This document shows positions 7,101 through 13,328 of a stretch of 15,181 nucleotides of DNA, in pieces (the stretch's first letter is position 1; each line of letters begins with the position of its first letter). This stretch comes from Clostridiaceae bacterium UBA6110 (lineage in GTDB: Bacteria; Bacillota; Clostridia; Clostridiales; Clostridiaceae), in contig DIWI01000052.1 of assembly GCA_002428415.1 (NCBI GenBank), positions 1 to 15,181 on the forward strand, read 5' to 3'. The notes under the pieces were generated by a model. The model did not search any database, was not told the origin of the DNA, and saw only the letters and a program-made list of their open reading frames with translations. The position numbers and the translations under genes are program-made.

Positions 7101-7712
7101 TATAGAATCAATTTCATCTCCGAAAAGCTCTATCCTGTAGGGCATTGACCCCATGGGCACGAAAATGTCGAGGATGCCTCCCCTCTGGGCGAACTCCCCT
7201 CTTCCTTCGACCATCTCGACCCTCTGGTACCCCGACTCTGCAAGCCTTCTGCCTATTGCCTTCAGGTCAGCTGTCTCACCCTTTCTCAGCTTGAATGTAT
7301 ATGTCCTGAAGAAGCCTGCAGGCGTATAGAACTGGCTAAGTGCGTCAATGGTTGTCACTACTATCTTCCTGCCACCCTCAAGCAGCCTCTTCATTACCTT
7401 CAGCCTCTCCCACCTGAGGTCTCCGGATATCGCGTCAATATTGTAGAATACCGCTTCCTTTGAAGGGAAGTAATACACATCATTCTCATACAGAAGAAGG
7501 TCCTCATAGAGGTTCTTGGCATCCATATCCTTCGAGGCAAACACGAAAAGGCCGTGTTCTGATTTTCTGAACACAGCTGACAAGAGGAAGGCCTTTGCTG
7601 ATTCCGACACCCCGTATACGCCTACGGGATGTTTCCTCGCCTCCATACTCGCGATAAGCTCCCTGAAGCCCTTGTCGGATTCTATGGCATCTAAAATTCC
7701 ATTAAGTCTCAT
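4188..7712 (-). CDS. mfd: transcription-repair coupling factor Mfd
   Basis: This 1174-aa ATP-dependent translocase displaces RNA polymerase stalled at lesions and recruits UvrA. Domain order is canonical: UvrB-like N-terminal modules (about 1-350), a linker, the RNA-polymerase-interacting CarD-like domain near residues 500-560 (LKSGDYVVHANHGIGVFHGI), then the RecG-like motor. Walker A is CGDVGYGKTE near residue 655, the helicase II box is VVDEEQRFGV near 757, motif III is LSATPIPRTL, and motif VI is QLRGRVGRTNRIAYAY. A C-terminal TRCF domain (about 1010-1160) follows. All motor motifs are intact and the length matches the family. The ATG at 7712 overlaps the pth stop by ATGA, implying translational coupling. 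Bacillus has the same pth-(fin)-mfd order; fin and the downstream spoVT are absent here. Confidence 0.98.
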   Translation of the reverse strand: MRLNGILDAIESDKGFRELIASMEARKHPVGVYGVSESAKAFLLSAVFRKSEHGLFVFASKDMDAKNLYEDLLLYENDVYYFPSKEAVFYNIDAISGDLRWERLKVMKRLLEGGRKIVVTTIDALSQFYTPAGFFRTYTFKLRKGETADLKAIGRRLAESGYQRVEMVEGRGEFAQRGGILDIFVPMGSMPYRIELFGDEIDSIRTFNPETQRSIEHVDSIEIFPAKEMIIGQKTMENGARRIEAELKGIIETKSKRKEYQKDSLEKLKMNVGANLEHLREGMYFETIDSYLPFFYDEPSTLFDFIGSDTIVVDDTSNSLGKLDSTYLEFRENYEAFLERGEILPSQGKLLMEKEILISELKERPVVTLNQFQKTERFLPPRSLVSFNEVTIYNYQGQLDMLIEDIRERKRRGYATVILAGSRSRGERLVETLRDRGLESSYKDQIAKLVPSTVTVTFGNQLRGFEFPDIKLSLISDKEVFGEAKRKSAKKPKKGKGLAKIQSFTELKSGDYVVHANHGIGVFHGIRQLESGGLIRDYLDISYDKNDKLFIPVEQLDMIQKYVGSEGKEPKVSKLGGSEWAKAKAKVKTSVDEIAEDLIKLYAEREKVNGFAFSKDTEWQRQFEDEFPYTETDDQLTSVEEIKADMEKDKPMDRLLCGDVGYGKTEVAMRAAFKAVMDGKQVAFLVPTTILAEQHYGNFRRRFQGFPVKVDMISRFRSQKQQSDTLRSLKEGNVDILIGTHRLISKDIRFKDLGLLVVDEEQRFGVTHKEKLKQMKRSVDVLTLSATPIPRTLHMSMTGIRDISVIETPPEERYPIQTYVVEFNEQLVRDAILREKSRGGQVYFVHNRVEDINVLHAYLQKLIPEVTIDIGHGQMSERELENAMMNFMDGYTDVLLCTTIIETGMDIQNVNTIIVNNADKLGLSQLYQLRGRVGRTNRIAYAYLTYKKDKVLTEVAEKRLRALKDFTELGSGFKIAMRDLEIRGAGNLMGKAQHGQMSVVGYDLYVKMLDEAVRMLKGEIGEAEINTVIDIKIDAYIPTEYIEDEMHKIEVYKKIASIESREEYDEVKEELIDRFSDIPDSLYNLMDIALLKSFAKKLGVLEIKDHGTYALITFASPDKMTKAVIDRLLKAYGRRIEFRRDAPAISYKITEKHKDQMVAGLTAFMTDLLASNRT

Positions 7713-8287
7713 GATGACACCTGTTCGGCCCTGAAGCCGTTATATTCCGATATCGCAGAATCAATTCCGGTCCTCACCATGGCAATTACAGCATCCTTCG
7801 CGGCAGCAAGTGTCCTGTCCATGATTTCCCTTTCCTCCGGCTGGAACCTTCCGAGCACGTGCCTGACCAGGTCCCTTTGCGGTCCGCCTATGCCTATCTT
7901 CACTCTTGGAAACAGGTCTGTCCCGAGGTGCGCAGTAACGGATTTGATTCCGTTGTGGCCTCCCGGGCTTCCCTTCTTCCTTATTCTCAGCCTTCCTACT
8001 TCAAGGCTTATGTCGTCGTAGACAAGTATTATGTTTTCTGGAGGCACCTTGTAGAAGGCTGCCGCTTCACCCACGCTTTCACCGGAAAGGTTCATGTAGG
8101 TGGATGGCTTCAGGAGAAGAACCTTCTTTGTCCCTATCCTGCCTTCGCCGAAATAGCCCCTGAACCTTGTTCTGTCAAGGCTTGCCCCGATGTCGGACGC
8201 AAGCATGTCGAGACAGTCGAAGCCCACGTTGTGCCTTGTGTGCATGTAGTCAGGCCCTGGGTTGCCAAGGCCTACGATAAGATACAA
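7709..8287 (-). CDS. pth: peptidyl-tRNA hydrolase
   Basis: Pth cleaves the ester bond of peptidyl-tRNAs released prematurely from ribosomes and so recycles tRNA. The 192-aa protein opens with MYLIVGLGNPGPDYMHTRHN, the family signature. The catalytic and substrate residues are visible: Asn9, His19 (RHNVGF), Asn66 (STYMNLSG), Asp91 (LVYDD) and the GSPGGHNGIKS loop. The start is TTG at 8287..8285; it puts the conserved MYLIVGLGNPG exactly at the N-terminus, with a GGTGGTG ribosome binding site just upstream. It lies 17 nt after luxS and overlaps mfd by 4 nt, so luxS, pth and mfd are probably cotranscribed. In Bacillus the gene (spoVC) follows prs-ctc; here a signalling cassette and luxS lie between. 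Confidence 0.97.
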   Translation of the reverse strand: MYLIVGLGNPGPDYMHTRHNVGFDCLDMLASDIGASLDRTRFRGYFGEGRIGTKKVLLLKPSTYMNLSGESVGEAAAFYKVPPENIILVYDDISLEVGRLRIRKKGSPGGHNGIKSVTAHLGTDLFPRVKIGIGGPQRDLVRHVLGRFQPEEREIMDRTLAAAKDAVIAMVRTGIDSAISEYNGFRAEQVSS

Positions 8288-8304
8288 AATTCACCACCAT
8301 CCAA

Positions 8305-8757
8305 TCAAACGTAGAAGCCGCTGCGCAGTCCCTTATCGAGGACTTCCTTCGCATAACTCTTTGCAAGCTCAAGCGAATGGTCCCTGTAGTTTCCGCACTG
8401 CAGCTCGTTTGCAGCAGGTATCTCATCAGTCTCGATGACCATTTTCAGTGCATATTCCAATGCGTCCGCAACAGAATCCTCGGTCAGGTCACCCCAGGCT
8501 ACCATATAGAAACCAGTCCTGCAGCCCATTGGGGAGATGTCTATTATTTCCTCCATCTTTTCCCTCATGTACCCTGCAAGAAGATGCTCCATGGTATGTA
8601 TTCCTGACGTCTCCATCACTCCCTGATTAGGCTGTATGAACCTCAGGTCGAACTTGGACACAGTGTCTCCCTTCTTTCCGAGAAACAGACCGCACTTCCT
8701 GACGAAAGGGGCCTTCACCTTAGTGTGGTCCATCTGGAAGCTTTCTACCTTAACCAT
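8305..8757 (-). CDS. luxS: S-ribosylhomocysteine lyase LuxS
   Basis: LuxS splits S-ribosylhomocysteine into homocysteine and DPD, the precursor of autoinducer-2, completing the two-step detoxification of S-adenosylhomocysteine. The 150-aa protein has the metal-binding HTMEH motif (His54 and His58), the third ligand Cys in ELQCGNY near residue 124, the catalytic Cys in PMGCRTGFY near residue 84, and Glu57. All active-site residues are intact. The ATG at 8757..8755 follows an AGGAG ribosome binding site. The gene starts about 50 nt after the terminator of the HtrA-like gene and runs into pth 17 nt later. A luxS-pth-mfd arrangement is unusual compared with the Bacillus neighbourhood. Whether the organism really signals with AI-2 cannot be told from this gene. 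Confidence 0.98.
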   Translation of the reverse strand: MVKVESFQMDHTKVKAPFVRKCGLFLGKKGDTVSKFDLRFIQPNQGVMETSGIHTMEHLLAGYMREKMEEIIDISPMGCRTGFYMVAWGDLTEDSVADALEYALKMVIETDEIPAANELQCGNYRDHSLELAKSYAKEVLDKGLRSGFYV

Positions 8758-8792
8758 CTATATCATTCTCCTTTTTCCTATTCTGTTCTTAC

Positions 8793-8821
8793 ATTGTAAT
8801 GCAAAAAGGGGCTTGTTATAA
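8793..8821 (-). promoter_or_regulatory. weak candidate promoter for luxS
   Basis: TACAAT (8793-8798) on the minus strand has one mismatch to the -10 consensus. At a 17-bp spacing the -35 would be TTATAA (8816-8821), a poor match that lies inside the upstream terminator hairpin. A promoter is expected here because of the terminator before luxS, but this assignment is tentative. Confidence 0.3.
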
Positions 8822-8830
8822 AGCCCCTTT
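8800..8830 (-). terminator. intrinsic terminator of the regulator-kinase-HtrA-like operon
   Basis: AAAGGGGCTT (8805-8814) and AAGCCCCTTT (8821-8830) form a perfect 10-bp stem with a 6-nt loop, starting 6 nt after the stop codon of the HtrA-like gene. On the minus strand the stem ends in TTTTT. A-runs on both sides mean it could also work in the other direction, but no plus-strand gene is seen. Confidence 0.88.
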
Positions 8831-8836
8831 GAAAAA

Positions 8837-10045
8837 TCATCTTACCCTGGTTCCGTAAAGCGTTGCTTCTATGGTCTGCTCACCCGACACCCTCATTACC
8901 TTTAGAATTACTATCTCTCCAACCTTCTTGGTCTTAAGGTAGTCATCTATCGTAGTATCTGATGTCATTGCAAGCCCGTCAATGGACAGTATGATGTCAG
9001 TAGGTCTCAGGCCAGCCCTGTCCGCAGTGCTTTCAGGCTCGATCCTTCTTATGTAGTAGCCTGTCTGCCCTTCAAGATCTTCGGTCACAATGTTTCCTGT
9101 GATACCCATATATGGCTCGATGGCCTGCCCGGTGTTTATTATGCTTCTGACCACGCTCCTGGCCTCATTTATTGTTATGGCCGCACCGAACCCTCCGTTG
9201 AAATCCTCTGACAAGTCGAGACTGTTTACTCCAATGACATCGCCCTGCATGTTCACCAGAACTCCGCCGTTTGTAGCCCTGTTTACGCTGGCATCAGTCT
9301 CGAAGGCGTAAACCTTCACTTCCCTGTTGTCCTCTGTGACTGTAGATATCAGCTTGTTTACAGTACTGATTATTCCAAAGGTCACAGTGCCCTTTTCAGA
9401 ATCACCGAACGCGTTTCCTATTGCAAGAACTGCCTGCCCAACCTTGACAGCGCTTGAGTCTCCGAATTTCGGAGGCTCCACTTCAAGTCCCTCGACCAAA
9501 ATTACCGCAGTATCCGTGGACTTGTCCTTTCCGACTATCACAGCCTCCAGTACATTGTCCTTGTCCTTTGCAGTCTTAACATATATTGGACCGACATACC
9601 CGTCGATAACGAAATAAGGGACCAGTATGTGGCCGCTTCCGTTCATCACTACTCCGGTGAAGACCCCGTCGTAGCTTCCGGTACCAAATGCAAGCGGATC
9701 CCTTGATACTCCAACCAGTGAACCTGCAACCCTTGCATATATGTCCCTGATGATCTGCCTGTCATAGAAGTCACGTGTGAAATTCTCGATGTTCATCCTT
9801 ATTACCTGAAGTATGTTGCCTTCAGTGTCCACTCTCAATGCGTTCTCATAGATCCTTCTCGCTACTATAGTCGACGTAATGAGTGAGGTCATGACTATTA
9901 CCACCAGGAGAGCTGAGATTCCGGCAAGCCTCTGAAGGAACCTTGCCTTCTTGTCCTGCCTGAACCTTATCTCACCGGAGCGGTTCTCGTCCCTTAATTC
10001 TTCATTATTCTGACTGGTATCCCTATCCTTATCAAACTCTCCCAT
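8837..10045 (-). CDS. HtrA/DegP-like membrane-anchored PDZ protein lacking catalytic His and Ser (probable pseudoprotease)
   Basis: This 402-aa protein has HtrA (S1C) architecture: a charged cytoplasmic N-terminus (1-39), one membrane segment (about 41-62), a trypsin-like domain (about 105-290) and a C-terminal PDZ domain (about 300-400; GYYIRRIEPESTADRAGLRP, DIILSIDG). Family landmarks are recognisable: AIGNAFG (208-214), TDASVN (250-255), GGVLVNMQGDVIGVN (260-274) and AITINEA. The active site is not intact. The catalytic His of the usual TNNHV is Phe145 (VPYFVID), and NPGNSGG reads NRATNGG, giving Asn259 for Ser and Ala257 for the oxyanion Gly. Only Asp178 (STDTAV) remains. I confirmed both codons (TTC at 9613..9611, AAC at 9271..9269). 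With no stop or frameshift, this looks like a maintained non-proteolytic protein. The ATG follows AAGGAG and lies 9 nt after the kinase gene, so it probably acts as a binding or sensory partner outside the membrane (inference). Confidence 0.9.
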   Translation of the reverse strand: MGEFDKDRDTSQNNEELRDENRSGEIRFRQDKKARFLQRLAGISALLVVIVMTSLITSTIVARRIYENALRVDTEGNILQVIRMNIENFTRDFYDRQIIRDIYARVAGSLVGVSRDPLAFGTGSYDGVFTGVVMNGSGHILVPYFVIDGYVGPIYVKTAKDKDNVLEAVIVGKDKSTDTAVILVEGLEVEPPKFGDSSAVKVGQAVLAIGNAFGDSEKGTVTFGIISTVNKLISTVTEDNREVKVYAFETDASVNRATNGGVLVNMQGDVIGVNSLDLSEDFNGGFGAAITINEARSVVRSIINTGQAIEPYMGITGNIVTEDLEGQTGYYIRRIEPESTADRAGLRPTDIILSIDGLAMTSDTTIDDYLKTKKVGEIVILKVMRVSGEQTIEATLYGTRVR

Positions 10046-10054
10046 TTCGTCTCC

Positions 10055-11470
10055 TTAGGTCTTGCTCAGCGTGAAGGTGAATGCAACGCCCTTAGGCCTG
10101 TTCTCCACCCAAATGTCTTCGCCGAACTGAGTTATTATGTTCCTGACGATGGGAAGCCCCAGACCCGTTGAAACCTTGTTGGTCCTTGACTTGTCAGCCT
10201 TGTAGAATCTGTCCCATATATACTTTATGTCGCTGTCCGATATGCTCTGGCCGTCGTTGTATACGGTAGTGTGTACCTTCTTTCCCTTGGTTTTTGTGTA
10301 GATCTCCACATGTCCGTTGTCAGGCGCATGCTTCATTGAATTGTCAAGAAGGTTTGTAACTACCTGTATCAGCCTGTCCCTGTCCCCTGCCACATAAAGA
10401 TGGTCTCCTTCAAGTGTGACATTGACCTTCAGCCCCTTGTCGTTTATCTTGGTTTCAGCTCTTATGATGCAAAGCCTTATTATCTCATTCAGGTCAACCT
10501 CGGTCATCCTGAAGGAGAACCTTCCGGATTCCATCGCCGAAAGGTCAAGAAGGTCGTTGACAAGCCTCGTTAGCCTCTGTGTCTCATCATAGACTATTGT
10601 GAGGTAATAGTTCTCCTTGTCCTTGGGTATTATCCCGTCAAGTATGCCTGCTATGAAGCCCTTCATCGATGTGATCGGTGACCTCAGCTCATGGGAAATG
10701 TTTGACAGGAAGTCGCGCCTGTTCTTGTCGGTCTGCTCAAGCGATTCCGCCATGATGTTGAAGGATTTTGCAAGCTGTCCTATTTCGTCGTCAGACGTGA
10801 CGTTCACCCTCTGGGAGACCTCACCCTTTGAGATTTTGGCAGCTATCGTGTTCAGGTCCGTCAGAGGCTTGAACAGCATCTTCTGGACAAAGTAATAGAT
10901 TCCAAGGAGCGTCATGAAGAAAGCAAGCGCAGCAAGCCCCCAGATTATGACAAGCACACTTGAAAGAGGCTCACGGACCGCATCGTCTGAGATGTAGGTC
11001 ACGAGACTCCCCACGTAGGCATCCTGATTGAATACAGGCTTGATGAATACAAGGGAGGTCTCCTTGGTTATCGGATTCATCTCTCCGCTTATCTCAAGCT
11101 CGGAGCCCGCTATCAGCCTGCCCTTGTCAGGAAGCCTGAACTTAGAGTAGATTAGGCTGTCGTAGCCAGTATCTGAAACATAGTAGATATAGTCCGAGGC
11201 GTCGATAAGGAGAAAGTCCCAGTCTTCACCCTCCGAGACCCTTCTTATGTTCTCATCCAGGACTATGTCATCTATGTCCTTGTCGAGATAATCTGTGACA
11301 TATTCCGCGATGTATCCCGATGTTATTCCAGCCCTCTCGGTTACCTGTGCGCGCAGATGTCCCTGGAACCAGATTGACAGTGCCGCAGATATCAAAATAT
11401 AGCTAACGGCGACGACGATGGCGAGTGTCGCCACCAGCTTCGTCACCAGACTGCTGTTCTTCATAATCAC
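10055..11470 (-). CDS. membrane sensor histidine kinase (HAMP-HisKA-HATPase_c)
   Basis: This 471-aa kinase has a membrane segment at about 9-33, an extracytoplasmic sensor region of about 135 residues (36-170), a second membrane segment at about 172-195, a HAMP linker (about 196-250; FKPLTDLNTIAAKISKGE), a HisKA dimerisation domain with His260 in SHELRSPITSMKG, and HATPase_c with the N box (TNLLDNSMKHA) and G box (STGLGLPIVRNI). It phosphorylates the response regulator encoded 8 nt upstream. The ligand is unknown; the extracytoplasmic region shows no motif I recognise, though its size suits a PDC/PAS-like fold. The start is GTG at 11470 or ATG at 11464: AGGA serves the first with 6-nt spacing, GGTG could serve the second. 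The HtrA-like protein encoded next shares its compartment and is a candidate accessory factor. Confidence 0.95.
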   Translation of the reverse strand: MIMKNSSLVTKLVATLAIVVAVSYILISAALSIWFQGHLRAQVTERAGITSGYIAEYVTDYLDKDIDDIVLDENIRRVSEGEDWDFLLIDASDYIYYVSDTGYDSLIYSKFRLPDKGRLIAGSELEISGEMNPITKETSLVFIKPVFNQDAYVGSLVTYISDDAVREPLSSVLVIIWGLAALAFFMTLLGIYYFVQKMLFKPLTDLNTIAAKISKGEVSQRVNVTSDDEIGQLAKSFNIMAESLEQTDKNRRDFLSNISHELRSPITSMKGFIAGILDGIIPKDKENYYLTIVYDETQRLTRLVNDLLDLSAMESGRFSFRMTEVDLNEIIRLCIIRAETKINDKGLKVNVTLEGDHLYVAGDRDRLIQVVTNLLDNSMKHAPDNGHVEIYTKTKGKKVHTTVYNDGQSISDSDIKYIWDRFYKADKSRTNKVSTGLGLPIVRNIITQFGEDIWVENRPKGVAFTFTLSKT

Positions 11471-11478
11471 ACCAATTC

Positions 11479-12165
11479 CTATTTGACTTCGAACTTGTAC
11501 CCTACTCCCCAGACAGTCTCAAGCTGCCAGTTCGGTCCGCCGTGGAGTTTTTCCCTTAGTCTCTTGATATGGACATCCACGGTCCTCGAGTCTCCGGGAT
11601 AGTCATAGCCCCATACCTCGCAGAGCAGCTGCTCCCTTGTGAATACCCTGTTCTTGTTGGAAGCCAGGTGATAAAGCAGCTCGAACTCCTTCGGAGGCAT
11701 CTTTATGTCCTGGTTCTTGTAGGTTACGTTGTATGAATTGACATCAATGTTAAGCTCAGGGAAGTTCAGGACTTCCTTGCCGCCTCCGTCAGTGTTGAAT
11801 CTCCTCATGACAGCCTTGACCCTCGCAACAACTTCCTTGGGTTCAAAAGGCTTTACCATGTAGTCGTCGGCTCCGAGCTCAAGTCCGAGCACCTTGTCAA
11901 AGGTGTCTCCCTTCGCAGTAAGCATAATGACAGGAGTATCGTAATCTCTCCTTATCCACTTGAGGACATCTATTCCATCTATGTATGGAAGCATGATGTC
12001 CAGAAGCACCAGGTCAGGCTTGTACTCCAGGAAGGTCTCCTGGGCTGACTTTCCGTCTCCGCATACCCTGGTGTCATATCCTGAGCTCTGCAGATACATC
12101 TTGAGCACTTCGCTGATATTCTCGTCGTCATCCACTACCAATATCTTTCCTATCTTTCCTTCCAT
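11479..12165 (-). CDS. OmpR/PhoB-family response regulator
   Basis: This 228-aa protein is a DNA-binding regulator partnered with the adjacent kinase. The receiver domain (about 5-118) has the acidic pocket DDD at 12-14, phospho-acceptor Asp56 (LVLLDIMLP), the Thr switch in VIMLTAKG and the Lys in DDYMVKPF. The C-terminal winged helix (about 130-226) shows PPKEFELLYHLASNKNRVFT, REQLLCEVWGYDYPGDSRTV and HIKRLREKL. The start is ATG at 12165..12163, behind AAGGGG, giving MEGKIGKILVVDDD. The frame stays open for 35 more codons upstream to 12270, but that extension has no ribosome binding site and runs through the AT-rich leader. The gene leads a three-gene unit with the kinase and the HtrA-like protein. 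The class is general, so the target regulon cannot be named. Confidence 0.96.
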   Translation of the reverse strand: MEGKIGKILVVDDDENISEVLKMYLQSSGYDTRVCGDGKSAQETFLEYKPDLVLLDIMLPYIDGIDVLKWIRRDYDTPVIMLTAKGDTFDKVLGLELGADDYMVKPFEPKEVVARVKAVMRRFNTDGGGKEVLNFPELNIDVNSYNVTYKNQDIKMPPKEFELLYHLASNKNRVFTREQLLCEVWGYDYPGDSRTVDVHIKRLREKLHGGPNWQLETVWGVGYKFEVK

Positions 12166-12187
12166 GATTAATCCCCTTTTCCATATC

Positions 12188-12213
12188 CAGGCCTCATAAA
12201 TTATGGCGGCCTG
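12188..12213. promoter_or_regulatory. imperfect palindrome in the leader of the two-component operon
   Basis: CAGGCC-T-CATAA-A-TTATG-GC-GGCCTG is a two-part inverted repeat: a 6-bp outer arm and a 5-bp inner arm with small asymmetric bulges. It ends about 10 nt before the response regulator's Shine-Dalgarno sequence. It may be an operator for autoregulation or an RNA hairpin controlling translation; it has no U-tract. The rest of the 203-bp gap (12166-12368) is A/T-rich. TTGACC on the minus strand (near 12297-12302) is a possible -35, but no good -10 is found at the right distance. Confidence 0.4.
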
Positions 12214-12324
12214 TTCATGTTTAATAAATATTCTTAACATAATCATATATTCTTTATGTAGAAAAATCATAAAAGTTACAAATAATTAATGGGTACGGGG
12301 TCAATTGTTAATAAATTATAATCA

Positions 12325-12358
12325 TTATAAAATAGCGGCAGGTGTTTACCTGCCGCTA
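12325..12358 (-). terminator. intrinsic terminator of glmU-prs
   Basis: TAGCGGCAGGT (12333-12343) and ACCTGCCGCTA (12348-12358) form a perfect 11-bp stem with a 4-nt loop, 10 nt after the prs stop. On the minus strand it continues as TTTTATAATG. It separates prs from the two-component operon. Confidence 0.88.
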
Positions 12359-12368
12359 ACTGTATTTA

Positions 12369-13328
12369 TCAATCGAAAAGCTTGCTTAATGGAACATCAT
12401 CCTTGATCCTCTTTATGGCCTCGCCAAAAAGTGGTGCAACTGAAAGATATGTGAATTTCTCCATATCAATCCTGTCAGGCCTGGCTATGGTATCAAGACA
12501 TACCAGCTCCTCTATTGCAGAGCTGTTGATCCTTTCTATCGCAGGTCCTGAAAATACCCCGTGGGTGCAGGCAGCATATACGTTCTTGGCTCCCAGGTCC
12601 TTCAGCGCGTTTGCAGCGTTGGTTATTGTACCTGCAGTGTCGATCATGTCGTCTACAAGTATGCAGACCTTGTCCCTTACATCTCCGATTATGTTCATGA
12701 TTTCAGATACGTTGGCCTTAGGTCTCCTCTTGTCGATGATGGCCATGGGTGCATGGATCCTTTCAGCCAGCTTCCTTGCCCTCGTTACTGATCCAAGGTC
12801 CGGGGAAACCACGACTATGTCCTCATTCTCCATGAAGCCCTTCTTTATGAAGTAGTCAGCGATTATAGGCATTCCAAGCAGATGGTCGAGAGGAATGTTG
12901 AAGTATCCCTGTATCTGAGCTGCATGCAGGTCCATTGTAAGGACCCTGTCGGCTCCGGCAGTCGTAAGTATGTCAGCTACAAGCTTCGCTGTAATAGGGT
13001 CCCTTGATTTGGCCTTCCTGTCCTGCCTGGCATATCCATAATATGGAATAACGGCATTGATCCTGCCTGCTGAAGCTCTCTTGAACGCATCTATCATGAT
13101 GAGCAGCTCCATGAGGTTGTTGTTTACAGGATTGTTCGTCGACTGGATTATGAATACATCGCAGCCTCTTACGGTCTCGTTTGTCTCGACGAATATCTCG
13201 CCGTCGGAAAACGTGCCTACCTTGCAGTCCCCCAGCTTCATTCCTAGTATTCCGGCTATGGATTTCGCCAGTTCCGGATGTGAATTACCTGCAAATATCT
13301 TCATGTTGTTATAGTGGCTCTTGTTCAT
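12369..13328 (-). CDS. prs: ribose-phosphate pyrophosphokinase (PRPP synthetase)
   Basis: Prs makes PRPP from ribose-5-phosphate and ATP, feeding purine, pyrimidine, NAD, His and Trp synthesis in the cytosol. The 319-aa protein matches class I enzymes: KIFAGNSHPELAKSIA at the start, FSDGEIFVE, the flexible loop YYGYARQDRKAKSRDPITAK (about 97-116), DLHAAQIQGYF with the catalytic His, VVSPDLGSVTRA, and the PRPP loop LVDDMIDTAGTI (about 220-232). No key residue appears missing. The ATG at 13328 overlaps the glmU stop by ATGA and has AAGGGGG upstream, so it is translationally coupled to glmU as in Bacillus. The first eight residues (before MKIFAGN) are a short extension relative to many homologues. 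Confidence 0.98.
   Translation of the reverse strand: MNKSHYNNMKIFAGNSHPELAKSIAGILGMKLGDCKVGTFSDGEIFVETNETVRGCDVFIIQSTNNPVNNNLMELLIMIDAFKRASAGRINAVIPYYGYARQDRKAKSRDPITAKLVADILTTAGADRVLTMDLHAAQIQGYFNIPLDHLLGMPIIADYFIKKGFMENEDIVVVSPDLGSVTRARKLAERIHAPMAIIDKRRPKANVSEIMNIIGDVRDKVCILVDDMIDTAGTITNAANALKDLGAKNVYAACTHGVFSGPAIERINSSAIEELVCLDTIARPDRIDMEKFTYLSVAPLFGEAIKRIKDDVPLSKLFD

Noticed and set aside
8837..10045. HtrA-like gene as a decayed pseudogene
   Set aside because: The frame is complete with intact anchor, fold landmarks and PDZ, a good SD and a terminator; the changes are confined to active-site positions rather than scattered disruptions.
12166..12270. 35-residue N-terminal extension of the response regulator
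   Set aside because: It has no ribosome binding site, reads through an A/T-rich leader and palindrome, and the ATG at 12165 has a clear SD and gives a standard receiver N-terminus.
12382..12855. 157-codon plus-strand open frame (and other plus-strand frames such as 644-1051, 7859-8314 and 13892-14266)
   Set aside because: They lie antisense to prs, hup, pth and glmU respectively, have no ribosome binding sites or recognisable domains, and are codon-bias shadows of strongly conserved genes.
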